From the NCBI RefSeq assembly GCF_900104185.1, contig NZ_FNIZ01000022.1:1-64000 (forward strand): DNA of 64,000 nt. The letters run 5' to 3'. Within the stretch, counting starts at the first letter, position 1; every line of letters starts with the position of its first letter. The position numbers and the translations under genes are program-made. Source of the stretch: Halobacillus aidingensis (GTDB lineage Bacteria > Bacillota > Bacilli > Bacillales > Halobacillaceae). Positions 19,278 to 29,205 of the stretch are shown here, piece after piece. Under the pieces are notes generated by a model that saw nothing but the letters and a program-made list of their open reading frames with translations, did no database searches and was not told the DNA's origin.

Positions 19278-19907
19278 TTACAAGTGTTGGTCCCTGGCCA
19301 ATTCCACGAGTGCTTTCGTAATATTCGTTTTCGTCAGTCTACCGACTACTTTCAGCCCTTCCTCACTAGGTTGAACGACAGGTAGACCATCAATTTGTTT
19401 TTCAATCAACTTCTGGGCCGCATCCAGTAACAAATCTTCAGGTTCACAAACCGTAATATTCGGCATTCTTGTCATAATGATATGGACAGGAACGGACGTA
19501 AGATCCTGATTACCGATACTCGCTCTCAGCAGATCTTTCCTTGATACGACCCCTGTTAAAATGGAATGTTGATCCGTTACGAAAAGCGTCCCAACGTCTT
19601 CTAAAAACATGGCACAGATGGCATCGTAAACAGATACATCTTCTTCCACAACTATCGGGCGGGATTGATATTCATCCACTTTGAACTTCTTCAACTTCTC
19701 CGTAAAAAGCTCAGATCCTGTTTTCCCCGTAAAGAAGTAACCGACACGCGGGCGAGCGTCCAAGAAGCCCGCCATTGTCAAAATGGCTAAGTCTGGACGC
19801 AGCGTGGCCCGTGTCAAGTTCAGCTGATCCGCTATATTCTCACCCGTAATCGGCCCGTTATCTTTCACAATTTGAATAATTTGCTCTTGCCGGTTTGATA
19901 GTTCCAA
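19278..19907 (-). CDS. ccpN: Transcriptional repressor CcpN (HTH plus CBS pair)
   Basis: 209 aa. An N-terminal winged helix (SNRQEQIIQIVKDNGPITGE, then NLTRATLRPDL) is followed by two CBS domains (about residues 78-205). In B. subtilis, CcpN represses the gluconeogenic genes gapB and pckA on glycolytic substrates, and CBS domains sense adenine nucleotides. The start is TTG at 19907 with GGTGAAG 6 nt upstream. A promoter is seen at 19951-19979. It heads the ccpN-yqfL operon. Confidence 0.93.
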   Translation of the reverse strand: MELSNRQEQIIQIVKDNGPITGENIADQLNLTRATLRPDLAILTMAGFLDARPRVGYFFTGKTGSELFTEKLKKFKVDEYQSRPIVVEEDVSVYDAICAMFLEDVGTLFVTDQHSILTGVVSRKDLLRASIGNQDLTSVPVHIIMTRMPNITVCEPEDLLLDAAQKLIEKQIDGLPVVQPSEEGLKVVGRLTKTNITKALVELARDQHL

Positions 19908-19950
19908 TCTTTCTTCACCCCGATCACTAACTGAGACATACTATTTTTTA

Positions 19951-19979
19951 ATTATAGCTCATTTTTAATTATCGGTAAA
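19951..19979 (-). promoter_or_regulatory. Sigma-A promoter of ccpN-yqfL
   Basis: On the minus strand TTTACC, 17-bp spacer, TATAAT, with the TTG start 44 nt downstream of the -10. Confidence 0.6.
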
Positions 19980-19989
19980 AGAAAGCTGA

Positions 19990-22074
19990 TTAGAACTGTT
20001 GTTTCCATTCAATGGCATTCAAGTCTGCGAACGCATAGACGTCCTCGGAAATCTGTTTCAATAGACCCAAGCGATTACGGCGTATGCTTGCATCTTCCGT
20101 CATAACCATCGTTGCATCAAAGAAAGTATGGATTGGACTTGCAAGCTTGGATAACTGATTCAGAGCCAGGTCCAGTTGATTCTCTTTTAATGCTTGTCGA
20201 TAATCTTCATGTATGTGTTGATAAGCATCATACAGTTGGCGTTCTTGTTCATTTTCAAACAATGAAGGATCGACATCCGCAGCATCTGCCTTCTTCGCTA
20301 AATTCAATACACGACCAAGTGCTTCATGCACAGATTTGAAAGAAGGATCCTGGCGTTTTTCTACTAAAAGAACCGCTTTTTCCTTCGTCGTGGGATAGAC
20401 GCCGATGCCTCTTGCCAACACAGCTTCCACAACATCTGAAGCGACTCCTTCCTCTTTCATTAAATAAGCCGCACGCACTCGGAAGAATTCATGTAAGTCG
20501 TTATGAACTTCTTTTTCATCACGAGTCGGGAGATCCAGTTCATAATAGAATTGATGCACGAGATCAATCAATTGCTCAACTGGAAGCGACCATCCATGTG
20601 CCGTTAAGGTTTGCAGAATACCTAAAGCCTGGCGTCTCAATCCGTAAGGGTCCTGTGAACCTGTCGGAATGATGCCGATAGAGATACTACCTACGATTGT
20701 ATCCAGTTTATCTGCAATACTGACAAGAGAACCGATGGTTGAAGAAGGTACGGGACCATTTGCTTGACGAGGCATGTAATGTTCATTGATGGCTACAGCT
20801 ACCTCTTCATCTTCACCGAAAATTCGTGCATACTTTTCCCCCATCGTTCCTTGTAGTTCTGTAAATTCATCAACCATCTGGGTAACAAGGTCAAACTTAC
20901 AAATTTCTGCTGCCCGTTTCGCTTTTTGCAGTTGAGTTTCTTCAAGGCCGATCCATTCCCCGAGTTTACCAGTAATGGCTACGATCCGTTGGACTTTATC
21001 CGCTAACGTACCAAGCTCTTCCTGGTAGACCATGCGAGAAAGCTTCTTCATCTTTTCATCAATGCTTCCCTTTTGATCTTCTTCATAAAAGAACTGAGCA
21101 TCCTTAAGACGCGCCTTCAAAACCTTTTCGTTTCCTTTTGCTACCGTCTCAAGGTGCTTGTCATCCCCATTACGAACGCCGACGAAATGAGGCTTCAATT
21201 CTCCGTTCAGAGAACGTACCGGGAAATACCGCTGATGCTCCTTCATCGAAGTAACCAGTGCTTCTTCAGGAACTTCAAGGAATTCTTCCGAGAACGTGCC
21301 GCTGAAAACGGTCGGATATTCGACTAAATGCGTAACTTCGTTCAATAACTCTTCATCTATAATCAGCTTCCACTCATTTTCCCTTTCAAGCTTCTTCAGC
21401 TGATCTACAATCTCCGCTTTTCTTTCCTCTACCGAAGCCATGACATACTGTTCGTTCAACGTTGGTTCATAAGCATCAGCTTCAGCAACTGTCGTTTTGG
21501 ATCCTAAGAAACGATGGCCATATGTCGTATTTCCTGTTTCAACCCCTTCGATTGTAAAAGGAATGACTTCTTCTCCGAAAAGACCGATCATCCAACGGAT
21601 TGGACGTGCATAACGCAGGTCGCGATTTCCCCATCGCATGTTTTTAGGGAAGGTAAGCGATAAGAAAACATCACGGAAGTTCTGAAGAAGTTTAGTGGTT
21701 TGTTCTCCTTCAATGAACTTATTGACGTGAACATATTCCGTGCCTTTGATTTCTTTGAAATAGATATCATCTACATCTTTCCCTTGACCTTTAGAAAACC
21801 CGATGGCCGCTTTCGTCCAGTTTCCTTCTTCATCAAGAGCGATTTTCTTCGCAGGTCCTTTTGCTTCCTCTTCAATATCCGGCTGCTTTTCTTCAACATT
21901 TGTAATTTTAACAGCCAATCTTCTTGGAGTAGCAAAGCCTGTGATGTCTCCGTAAGGAATCCGGTTATCCTTGAACCATTGAGCTGTTTTTTCTTGCAGC
22001 TGATCTAAAGCATCATTGATAAAACGAGCGGGAAGCTCTTCCACACCTAGTTCAAATAATACGGTATTACTCAT
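19990..22074 (-). CDS. glyS: Glycyl-tRNA synthetase beta subunit
   Basis: 694 aa, typical of the bacterial alpha2-beta2 enzyme. The N-terminus [13 protein letters not shown], the conserved PKNMRW segment and HD-like region, and a C-terminal anticodon-binding domain are present. The beta subunit recognises tRNA-Gly while the alpha subunit carries the active site. It overlaps glyQ by 8 nt and AGGAGGG precedes its ATG within glyQ. Both are under the glycine T-box at 22987-23199. Confidence 0.97.
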   Translation of the reverse strand: MSNTVLFELGVEELPARFINDALDQLQEKTAQWFKDNRIPYGDITGFATPRRLAVKITNVEEKQPDIEEEAKGPAKKIALDEEGNWTKAAIGFSKGQGKDVDDIYFKEIKGTEYVHVNKFIEGEQTTKLLQNFRDVFLSLTFPKNMRWGNRDLRYARPIRWMIGLFGEEVIPFTIEGVETGNTTYGHRFLGSKTTVAEADAYEPTLNEQYVMASVEERKAEIVDQLKKLERENEWKLIIDEELLNEVTHLVEYPTVFSGTFSEEFLEVPEEALVTSMKEHQRYFPVRSLNGELKPHFVGVRNGDDKHLETVAKGNEKVLKARLKDAQFFYEEDQKGSIDEKMKKLSRMVYQEELGTLADKVQRIVAITGKLGEWIGLEETQLQKAKRAAEICKFDLVTQMVDEFTELQGTMGEKYARIFGEDEEVAVAINEHYMPRQANGPVPSSTIGSLVSIADKLDTIVGSISIGIIPTGSQDPYGLRRQALGILQTLTAHGWSLPVEQLIDLVHQFYYELDLPTRDEKEVHNDLHEFFRVRAAYLMKEEGVASDVVEAVLARGIGVYPTTKEKAVLLVEKRQDPSFKSVHEALGRVLNLAKKADAADVDPSLFENEQERQLYDAYQHIHEDYRQALKENQLDLALNQLSKLASPIHTFFDATMVMTEDASIRRNRLGLLKQISEDVYAFADLNAIEWKQQF

Positions 22075-22954
22075 GATGACCCTCCTCCTTCTTCAACATC
22101 GGGAAGCCAAGACGCTCCCTTTCTTCTACATAGGTCTTAGCAATTTTCCGAGCCAGGTTTCTTACACGGGAAATATAACCGGTTCTTTCCGTTACGCTAA
22201 TGACTCCTTTGGCATCAAGCAAATTAAACGTATGGGAGCATTTCAGAACATAATCATAAGCCGGAAAGACAAGTCCTTGTTCCATGATTCGCTGTGCTTC
22301 CTTTTCATAAGTTGAGAAAAGATCGAATAACATGTCCTCATCAGAAGCTTCGAACGTATAAACCGAATGTTCATATTCCGGCTGCGTGAAAATATCACCT
22401 ACCGTTACTCCGTTGGTCCATTCTAATTCAAAAACATTTTCTTTATCCTGAATGTAAGAGGCCAGTCGTTCCAGACCGTACGTAATTTCAGCAGAGACAG
22501 GCTTAGCTTCAAGACCGCCGATTTGCTGGAAATACGTAAATTGAGTGATTTCCATGCCATCCAGCCACACTTCCCAACCAAGACCTGCGGCACCTAAGGT
22601 TGGGTTTTCCCAATTATCTTCTACGAACCGAATGTCATGTTTCTTCGGGTCAATTCCAAGGGCTTCCAGTGACTCTAAGTACAATTCCTGGATGTTATCA
22701 GGAGAAGGTTTCATAATGACCTGAAACTGATGGTGTTGATATAAACGGTTCGGATTTTGGCCATAGCGTCCATCAGCAGGACGGCGGGACGGCTCTACAT
22801 AGGCCACGTTCCACGGCTCAGGTCCAAGGCTCCGTAAAAGCGTCATAGGAGACATCGTTCCTGCCCCTTTCTCGGTATCGTAGGCCTGCATAAGCAAACA
22901 CCCTTGCTTTGACCAATGATTCTGTAATGTTAAGATCATGTCTTGAATATTCAT
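22067..22954 (-). CDS. glyQ: Glycyl-tRNA synthetase alpha subunit
   Basis: 295 aa, catalytic subunit of the class II alpha2-beta2 enzyme. Motifs: [16 protein letters not shown] at the start, [27 protein letters not shown] and YGLERLA. The ATG at 22954 has AGGAGGG 6 nt upstream, so the longer frame to 22984 (which would enter the terminator region) is rejected. Confidence 0.97.
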   Translation of the reverse strand: MNIQDMILTLQNHWSKQGCLLMQAYDTEKGAGTMSPMTLLRSLGPEPWNVAYVEPSRRPADGRYGQNPNRLYQHHQFQVIMKPSPDNIQELYLESLEALGIDPKKHDIRFVEDNWENPTLGAAGLGWEVWLDGMEITQFTYFQQIGGLEAKPVSAEITYGLERLASYIQDKENVFELEWTNGVTVGDIFTQPEYEHSVYTFEASDEDMLFDLFSTYEKEAQRIMEQGLVFPAYDYVLKCSHTFNLLDAKGVISVTERTGYISRVRNLARKIAKTYVEERERLGFPMLKKEEGHHE

Positions 22955-22986
22955 ACGTTCCCTCCTAGAAAATGACTTACTCAAAA

Positions 22987-23199
22987 GAAAAAGACCCCGT
23001 TCCTACGTCTGCATCCAGACATAGGGACGGGGTCTCCGCGGTTCCACCCTAATTGCTTCCCAAAAAAGGAAGCCACTTTCATCATCGCTCCAGAACGCCT
23101 TCACCAGCTTGTTTCCGCTTGTCTCTCACCGTCACAAGCTCGCTATTGGAAACAGAAAAACCGGTTACTACTCTCCTTCACAGCAACACGTTATTTAGT
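22987..23199 (-). promoter_or_regulatory. T-box riboswitch of glyQS (tRNA-Gly sensing)
   Basis: Leader between the promoter at 23206-23235 and glyQ. The conserved T-box AGGGTGGAACCGCGG is on the minus strand at 23036-23050. It is followed by an intrinsic terminator (22992-23034, arms AAGACCCCGT.../...ACGGGGTCTT). The 5' part has the GAGAGTAG stem-I motif, and a GGC at 23097-23099 (in GAAGGCGTTC) is the likely specifier codon. Uncharged tRNA-Gly would favour the antiterminator and allow glyQS expression. Confidence 0.95.
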
Positions 23200-23205
23200 A
23201 ATAGA

Positions 23206-23235
23206 ATCATACTCTAATTCCAGCAAAATTGTCAA
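23206..23235 (-). promoter_or_regulatory. Sigma-A promoter of the glyQS T-box leader
   Basis: Minus strand TTGACA (23230-23235), 18-bp spacer, TATGAT (23206-23211), just downstream of the recO stop. Confidence 0.75.
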
Positions 23236-23238
23236 ACC

Positions 23239-23982
23239 TCAGTCTGAAAACAAATCCAACTGCTTTAAAAATTTCTTTGATTTAATGAAATATCCACCAT
23301 ATCGATCATAGTATTCATCCATAATGTGACGCAACAATTTTTTATTCTCTTCTTTCATCGTAATCTGACCAAGTCGCTTCACATCCATATGTAAGAACAC
23401 TTTCAACAATTTTGGTAAAGGATCCGGCAAACCATAGGCTTGTGGGTCCCGCTGTTTACAACGAAAGCACAACAGACCGCCCTCTGTCATTGAAAATGCA
23501 AAAGGACCTTCCTGACTGCCACACTGGATGCAGTGATCGACGACCGGGGCGAACCCCGCTTTTTTATACATTTTCAATTCATACATCAACGTCAGGATGT
23601 TTGGATCCTTTCCTTCATTCATCCATTGGAACGTTTGAAGCAACTGTTCATAAAGAAAAGGATCCGGCTGTTTTTCTTCAATGTGCTTATCGGTTAATTC
23701 TGCGATGTAAGACGCATAAGCCGTTTTTACAATATCCTCGCGAATTGACCTTAGGGAAGATAACATTTCCCCTTGACTCATTGATCCTAAGCCGGACCCT
23801 GTTTGAATTAAAAATGTGCCGTGGATGAATGGTTGGGTGATTGAGGACATCCGGCTCTTTGGTTTCTTAGCACCACGAGCCATTACGCCGATTTTCCCTT
23901 TTTCTCGTGTCATCATCGTGACGATTTTATGTGTTTCACCGTAATTATTCGTCCGGATGACGACTCCTTCCACCTTGTCCAT
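23239..23982 (-). CDS. recO: DNA repair protein RecO
   Basis: About 247 aa. N-terminal OB fold (EGVVIRTNNYGETHKIVTM), helical middle, and a zinc-binding segment with CIQCG...CFRCKQ. RecO loads RecA on SSB-coated DNA with RecF and RecR. ATG at 23982 with AGGTGA 8 nt upstream is preferred to the GTG at 23994. It follows yqzL by 21 bp at the end of the pgpH-ybeY-dgkA-era-yqzL-recO run. Confidence 0.95.
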   Translation of the reverse strand: MDKVEGVVIRTNNYGETHKIVTMMTREKGKIGVMARGAKKPKSRMSSITQPFIHGTFLIQTGSGLGSMSQGEMLSSLRSIREDIVKTAYASYIAELTDKHIEEKQPDPFLYEQLLQTFQWMNEGKDPNILTLMYELKMYKKAGFAPVVDHCIQCGSQEGPFAFSMTEGGLLCFRCKQRDPQAYGLPDPLPKLLKVFLHMDVKRLGQITMKEENKKLLRHIMDEYYDRYGGYFIKSKKFLKQLDLFSD

Positions 23983-24003
23983 CAAATGGCTCACCTGCTC
24001 TGT

Positions 24004-24156
24004 TTACGAATGGAATTCATCCGTAGATATTGGTTCAGTAGGGGAAGCGAGCTGTTCTTGAGACTGCTGATCTTGAGACTCCAATTCTTTCATCAATAAA
24101 TAAGTTTCCACACTACCTGTTTGACTGAAAACGTTCCATGAAAGCTTGTCGCGCAC
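24004..24156 (-). CDS. yqzL: YqzL family small protein
   Basis: About 50 aa. The start is a GTG (24154-24156) preceded by AAAGGCGGTG. The core LSWNVFSQTGSVETYLLMKE matches the YqzL family, which is ~47 aa and always sits between era and recO in Bacillus. The tail is Gln/Ser-rich. Function unknown. Longer in-frame extensions reach 24282 but overlap era and do not fit the family. Confidence 0.8.
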   Translation of the reverse strand: MRDKLSWNVFSQTGSVETYLLMKELESQDQQSQEQLASPTEPISTDEFHS

Positions 24157-24250
24157 AAGAAACACCGCCTTTCTTATCATCGCTAAACGAGTGTACATTA
24201 CTAGAATGCTTCCCCTTACTGAAAACATAAGGCTTAATTTTTTCCAACCC

Positions 24251-25156
24251 TTAATATTCGTCTTCTCGGTAGCCGAAATCACTGAGTTGGATTTGTTTGT
24301 TTCTCCAGTCTTTTTGCACTTTGACCCAAAGTTCCAAATACACTTTGCTTCCTAACAGGGACTCGATGTCTCTTCTAGCTCTCTTACCGATCTCTTTTAA
24401 CATACTGCCTTGCTTACCGATAATGATGCCTTTTTGAGATTTTCGTTCCACGATGATGGCGGCTTGAATTTGTACTTTGTCATGTTCATTTCGAGGCTCG
24501 ATCGCTTCAATGACAACAGCAATGGAATGAGGGATTTCCTCACGAGTCAAATGTAAAACTTTTTCCCTGATAAATTCGCTGATGACAAAGCGTTCCGGAT
24601 GATCCGTGATTTGGTCTTCTGGATAAAATTGCGGACCTTCAGGTAAATGTTTTTTTAGAACCTCCAGTAAATGATTGACGTTATTGCCTTCAAGGGCTGA
24701 GATTGGAATGATTTCTTCAAAATCAAGCTTCTCTTTGTACTGATCAATTAAAGGCAGTAAGTCATCAGGGTGTACCCTGTCAATCTTATTGATGATTAAA
24801 AATACAGGCTGGTCAACACGTTGCAGACGGTCCAAAATGAATTGATCCCCTCTCCCGTATCCTTCCTCTGCATTGATCATAAAAAGGACGGCATCCACTT
24901 CGTTCAATGTGTTCTCTGCAACGTTCACCATATAGTCTCCAAGCTTGTGCTTTGGTTTATGGATTCCAGGAGTATCGATAAAAATGATTTGCGATTCTTT
25001 ATCTGTCATGACTCCCTGGATTTTGTTTCTGGTTGTTTGGGGTTTATCACTCATGATGGCGATTTTTTCACCGATCACACGATTCATGAACGTCGATTTG
25101 CCTACATTCGGACGCCCAACGATCGTAACAAAACCCGATTTGAAATTCTCTGTCAT
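24251..25156 (-). CDS. era: GTPase Era
   Basis: Ribosome-assembly GTPase, 301 aa. G1 [10 protein letters not shown]3 DTPGIH, G4 NKID, then a C-terminal KH domain with [15 protein letters not shown]. It binds the 3' end of 16S rRNA during 30S maturation. TTGGAGG precedes the ATG. In B. subtilis cdd lies between dgkA and era; here dgkA is the direct upstream neighbour (78 bp). Confidence 0.97.
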   Translation of the reverse strand: MTENFKSGFVTIVGRPNVGKSTFMNRVIGEKIAIMSDKPQTTRNKIQGVMTDKESQIIFIDTPGIHKPKHKLGDYMVNVAENTLNEVDAVLFMINAEEGYGRGDQFILDRLQRVDQPVFLIINKIDRVHPDDLLPLIDQYKEKLDFEEIIPISALEGNNVNHLLEVLKKHLPEGPQFYPEDQITDHPERFVISEFIREKVLHLTREEIPHSIAVVIEAIEPRNEHDKVQIQAAIIVERKSQKGIIIGKQGSMLKEIGKRARRDIESLLGSKVYLELWVKVQKDWRNKQIQLSDFGYREDEY

Positions 25157-25234
25157 AAATGTTCCTCCAATAAATGTTCACGCATTCGTTCTACTCCATT
25201 TTACTATATCATCTTCTCAGGTACATTCCTATTC

Positions 25235-25612
25235 TCATATCATGAAAAGCTTGGGGAGGAAAATGATAATTCCTATGATGACCGCTCCAATACTTGCTAT
25301 AAGGACAGCCCCGGCCGTAATATCTTTAATGGAACCGATGATAGGATGGTGTTCAGGATGGTAAAAATCAAGCAGCCTTTCCATAGCTGTATTGACCATT
25401 TCAAGGCTTAGGACCATGCCCACCGTGAGGAGGATAGTGATCCATTCCCACTTAGACAAACCGAATACGAGGGCCGCGATGATGACTAAAAGAGCTACCG
25501 ACAGATGAATGCGAAAATTCCGCTCTGACTCATACACTTCTTTTATCCCATTCCAAGCGAAACGGAAACCGATCCCTGTTTTCTTTTTACGATCTTTGAA
25601 GTCCGAACTCAT
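25235..25612 (-). CDS. dgkA: Diacylglycerol/undecaprenol kinase (DgkA)
   Basis: 125-aa integral membrane kinase. Three membrane segments and the DAGK signature: FAWNGIKEVYESERNFRIH, SLEMVNTAMERLLDF and GSIKDITAGAVL. Gram-positive members phosphorylate undecaprenol. ATG at 25612 with AGAGGAA upstream is used; it overlaps the ybeY 3' end by 26 nt, suggesting coupled translation. Confidence 0.94.
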   Translation of the reverse strand: MSSDFKDRKKKTGIGFRFAWNGIKEVYESERNFRIHLSVALLVIIAALVFGLSKWEWITILLTVGMVLSLEMVNTAMERLLDFYHPEHHPIIGSIKDITAGAVLIASIGAVIIGIIIFLPKLFMI

Positions 25613-26057
25613 GTAAAATTTCCTCTTGTCTGCCGAACATTTTCTTCTCATCTTCTTCATTCATGTGATCATAACCTAGCAAATGTAAGAAGCCATGTAA
25701 CGCCAAGAAGCCGAATTCTCGTTCAAGAGAATGGTTATAGTCCTCGGCTTGTTCTTTCGCCTTATCGACAGAAATGATAATATCTCCTAGCATGAGCGGC
25801 ATGTTCTCATCCAACACATTCATTTCGTCTTCACCAAGTTCCTGCATGGCAAAAGAGATCACATCTGTCGGTTCATCTTTTTGACGGTAATTGCGGTTGA
25901 TTTCCTGTATTTCTTTGTTATCCACAAAGCTAACAGAGACTTCCGCATCCCCTGTAACTCCTTCTTTTTCTCCTGCAAAACGGATAATACGTTGAATCAT
26001 ATCAACAAATGCTTCATCTACTGAATTGGTTTCGTCTTGAAAATCAATGGTAATCAT
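25587..26057 (-). CDS. ybeY: Endoribonuclease YbeY (rRNA maturation)
   Basis: 156 aa. The zinc-binding motif HGFLHLLGYDH is near residues 119-129, with PTDVISFAMQE upstream. YbeY takes part in 16S rRNA 3' end processing and ribosome quality control together with Era, whose gene is two positions downstream. AAGGAGG lies before the ATG, one base after the pgpH stop. Confidence 0.95.
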   Translation of the reverse strand: MITIDFQDETNSVDEAFVDMIQRIIRFAGEKEGVTGDAEVSVSFVDNKEIQEINRNYRQKDEPTDVISFAMQELGEDEMNVLDENMPLMLGDIIISVDKAKEQAEDYNHSLEREFGFLALHGFLHLLGYDHMNEEDEKKMFGRQEEILHEFGLQRS

Positions 26058-26058
26058 A

Positions 26059-28176
26059 TTATTTTGCCTCCTTGACTAATGGTTTGGTTTCCGGGTATTC
26101 GATTCTTGAATGAAAGATGCCCTGCAACGTTTCACATATGGCTGTTTCCATTGTCTTCAACTCATTAAACGTCAAATTGCTGTCATCCAGCTGACCATCA
26201 AGCATGCGGTCTTCCACAATGGATTTCACGATTTTTTTGATTTTTTCTTCTGTCGGATGATTCAAAGACCTTACAGCTGCCTCCACAGAATCGCAAATAC
26301 AAATGATTGCTGCTTCCTTACTTTGAGGTTTCGGACCTGGATACCTATAATCATCTTCTTTGGTATCTTCGTTCATTTCCTTGGCCTGGTAATAAAAATA
26401 CTTCAAAAGTGTCGTCCCATGGTGTTGTTTAGCGATATCAATGATCTCGTCTGGAAACTTACTCTTCTTCAGCATCCTCGCGCCTTCATAAGGATGGTTG
26501 ATGATTATCTCAGCGCTTTGTTCAGGTTCCAGAAAATCATGCGGATTTCTCATCCCCATTTGATTCTCAATAAAATAATGGGGATGGACGGTTTTTCCGA
26601 GGTCATGGTAATAGGATGCCACACGTGCAAGAAGACCATGAGCTCCAATTGATTCACACGCCGATTCGCTTAAATTGGCTACCATGACACTGTGATGATA
26701 CGTACCTGGAGCTTCCACGAGTATTTTACGTAAAAGCGGGTGGTTGGGACTGGCAAGTGTTAGCAATTTCTGATCAGAAAGGACTCCGAAACCGGTCTCT
26801 ATGAAAGGAAGAAAGCCGAGCGTCAGAACTGTCGAGAGAAAGGCGCCGCTGACTCCATACCCACTATACAGAAACACTTCCGTCCATGAGTATTTTTCAA
26901 AAGAAATGAATAGAAAGAAAAGGATCGCACATATATTGGTAAAGGCAACACCTGCACTTGCACGAACAATGGACAACCTATCTTTACTTTGGGTAAGGAA
27001 AAAGATGCCTGCCAGCTGAGATAGCAGCAAATACATTCCTGCGGTTGCATGAAGAGCTCCAGCTAACTGTCCGTTGAACAACAAGCAAGCCATTAAAGAA
27101 TAGACCACCGCCAGCACGATCGCAAAACGCTCAGAACAGAGGATTTTAACAATCATGACACCTGTGACAGCGGGTACGAGATAGTACACAGGTTGGTCCA
27201 TTGATCCGAACAAACTGAACACTTTCATGAGTACAATAATCCATATGGATACAAACGCGGATATGAAGATATGACGAACAGTCCAGTTGTCCTTTTTAAC
27301 CGCCCTCCTGTATTCTGCGTACATAATAGCACCTAAGAGGATTGCAAACATGGCTAATCCAATGGATGGAAGTAAATTGCGCTGTTGATCGAGCAGGCCG
27401 GTCAACAGAAGATCATCATAGATATCCCCTGTTATCGTAGATCCCTCTGCAACGATCACTTCTCCTGCTCTAATCATGACTGGCTCGACAGTAGCAGCCG
27501 CCTTTTTAATGGCTGTATCTGTTTTTTCAGGATCGAACAAGGAGTTCTCAACAAGAGCAAAAGTCCCTATATCCGAAATGACTCGCTTCAAATGTGATGG
27601 TGTTTCTGAATATTGTACTTTCAGCTGAATCCTTCGTTCTAAACCTTCAACTTCAGATCCTTGCACCCCTTCTTTAAAATAGTTATGTAAAAGGGTCTCA
27701 AGCAGCTGCTGGCTCTCATTCAAGGACGGTTGATCCATCCTCAGCAAAGGTAGAAAAACTTCTGTAGGAAGACCTTCAGAAAGTTCATCCGTCAGAAGCG
27801 ATTCAATCATGGTTATTTGTTCTTCTTTAGTCAGGTTTTCCCCTTGGGTTTTGGTCTCTTCCACAACATCATAAATTTCACTTACCATCCTAAGACGTTC
27901 TTCTGTAATATCTTCAGAAATCGTATATTGATCCTCAACGGACTGAGTAACTTCTCTCAGTTGCTGCTCTGTCTTATGTTTGTTTTCCATGGTGATGGGG
28001 GAACGGATGGTTTCGGGTGCGGTGCTGTATTTCTCAAGCTTATACGTTTCCGTGTGGACATTTGGAATGGCAAGCGCAAAAAAGAAAACAGCAACAACGA
28101 ATGCGGGTAATGCAAGCAACAGCTTTGACTTGTGCATGTTAAGTTTTTGAAGCTGTTGAAGGAATCGCGCCTTCAA
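26059..28176 (-). CDS. pgpH: 7TM-HD cyclic-di-AMP phosphodiesterase PgpH (YqfF)
   Basis: 705 aa. An N-terminal membrane segment is followed by a large extracytoplasmic 7TMR-HD sensor region (about 40-270), seven membrane segments (about 275-465) and a cytoplasmic HD domain with the metal ligands HHSVMVANLSE, SYYHDLGKT, NHPYEGA and QHHGTTL. It degrades the osmotic second messenger c-di-AMP. The start is TTG at 28176 with GGGGTGA upstream. It heads the pgpH-ybeY-dgkA-era run. Confidence 0.94.
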   Translation of the reverse strand: MKARFLQQLQKLNMHKSKLLLALPAFVVAVFFFALAIPNVHTETYKLEKYSTAPETIRSPITMENKHKTEQQLREVTQSVEDQYTISEDITEERLRMVSEIYDVVEETKTQGENLTKEEQITMIESLLTDELSEGLPTEVFLPLLRMDQPSLNESQQLLETLLHNYFKEGVQGSEVEGLERRIQLKVQYSETPSHLKRVISDIGTFALVENSLFDPEKTDTAIKKAAATVEPVMIRAGEVIVAEGSTITGDIYDDLLLTGLLDQQRNLLPSIGLAMFAILLGAIMYAEYRRAVKKDNWTVRHIFISAFVSIWIIVLMKVFSLFGSMDQPVYYLVPAVTGVMIVKILCSERFAIVLAVVYSLMACLLFNGQLAGALHATAGMYLLLSQLAGIFFLTQSKDRLSIVRASAGVAFTNICAILFFLFISFEKYSWTEVFLYSGYGVSGAFLSTVLTLGFLPFIETGFGVLSDQKLLTLASPNHPLLRKILVEAPGTYHHSVMVANLSESACESIGAHGLLARVASYYHDLGKTVHPHYFIENQMGMRNPHDFLEPEQSAEIIINHPYEGARMLKKSKFPDEIIDIAKQHHGTTLLKYFYYQAKEMNEDTKEDDYRYPGPKPQSKEAAIICICDSVEAAVRSLNHPTEEKIKKIVKSIVEDRMLDGQLDDSNLTFNELKTMETAICETLQGIFHSRIEYPETKPLVKEAK

Positions 28177-28213
28177 ATCACCCCACCCCTTCCCAATTTA
28201 TTCCATGTAAAGA

Positions 28214-28248
28214 CAATAAATAAGACCCAGTCGCTGGGTCTTATTTAT
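28214..28248 (-). terminator. Terminator overlapping the phoH 3' end
   Basis: Stem AATAAGACCCAG/CTGGGTCTTATT, with the first arm covering the phoH stop codon. It separates phoH from pgpH. Confidence 0.88.
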
Positions 28249-29203
28249 TTTCCCCTTCATATGCATCGATAATCCGCTGCACAAGTGGGTGCCTGACAAC
28301 GTCGGATTGATCCAAATGAATGAAGGCAGACCCTTTTACTTTACCTAACCGCTCCTCGGCGACTCGCAAACCGGACTTCACGCCTTTTGGAAGATCCACT
28401 TGCGTGATATCTCCCGTTATAATCATTTTTGAACCGAATCCTAATCGAGTCAGAAACATCTTCATTTGTTCAGGTGTCGTATTTTGAGCTTCATCCAAAA
28501 TAGCGAATGCATCATCCAGCGTCCGCCCTCTCATATAAGCTAGTGGAGCAATCTCAATCGTTCCTCTATCTATCAAGCGCGCTGTATGTTCTGCGCCAAA
28601 CACATCGTGCAAAGAGTCATAAAGCGGCCTTAAATAAGGATCGACTTTCTCTTTTAGATCCCCTGGAAGAAAACCTAAACTTTCTCCGGCTTCCACTGCG
28701 GGACGAGTCAGGATGATCCTCTTCACATCTCCATTTTTCAAAGCATTGACGGCCATAATCACAGCAAGGTATGTCTTTCCTGTACCAGCAGGGCCAATAC
28801 CAAAGACAAGATCATTCTTCTTGATCGCTGCGATATAATTCCTCTGACCAAGGGTTTTGACCCTGATTGATTTCCCTTTTGAATTTTTCGTGATTTCATC
28901 TTCGAACAATGCTTCGAATTGATTTATTTTCCCTTTTTTAGCGAGTTCTACAGCATAAACGATATCTCGTTCCGTAACAGTCAAACCTTTACGAATGATT
29001 GCAAGAACGCTGTTGAGTATTTCTTCAACAAGCTGAACATGTTCCGCTTGACCGGATACTCTGACTTGTTCCCCGCGTGAAATGATCGTGACTTTCAGCT
29101 GTTCCTCAATTTGCTTGAGGTTACGGTCTTCTGTACCAAAAAGGGCTAATGCTTCTGTTGTATTATCTAATTGAATGTCCATTGTTTTTAAATCTTCTGG
29201 CAT
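28241..29203 (-). CDS. phoH: PhoH-like ATPase
   Basis: 320 aa. An N-terminal KH-like RNA-binding region (about 15-75) precedes a P-loop NTPase domain: Walker A GPAGTGKT, RPAVEAGESLGFLPG, and Walker B AILDEAQNTTPEQM. It is related to ribosome- and RNase-linked PhoH/YbeZ; its partner YbeY is encoded nearby. ATG at 29203 has AAGGAG 7 nt upstream and follows the yqfD stop closely. Confidence 0.94.
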   Translation of the reverse strand: MPEDLKTMDIQLDNTTEALALFGTEDRNLKQIEEQLKVTIISRGEQVRVSGQAEHVQLVEEILNSVLAIIRKGLTVTERDIVYAVELAKKGKINQFEALFEDEITKNSKGKSIRVKTLGQRNYIAAIKKNDLVFGIGPAGTGKTYLAVIMAVNALKNGDVKRIILTRPAVEAGESLGFLPGDLKEKVDPYLRPLYDSLHDVFGAEHTARLIDRGTIEIAPLAYMRGRTLDDAFAILDEAQNTTPEQMKMFLTRLGFGSKMIITGDITQVDLPKGVKSGLRVAEERLGKVKGSAFIHLDQSDVVRHPLVQRIIDAYEGENK

Positions 29204-29205
29204 AC

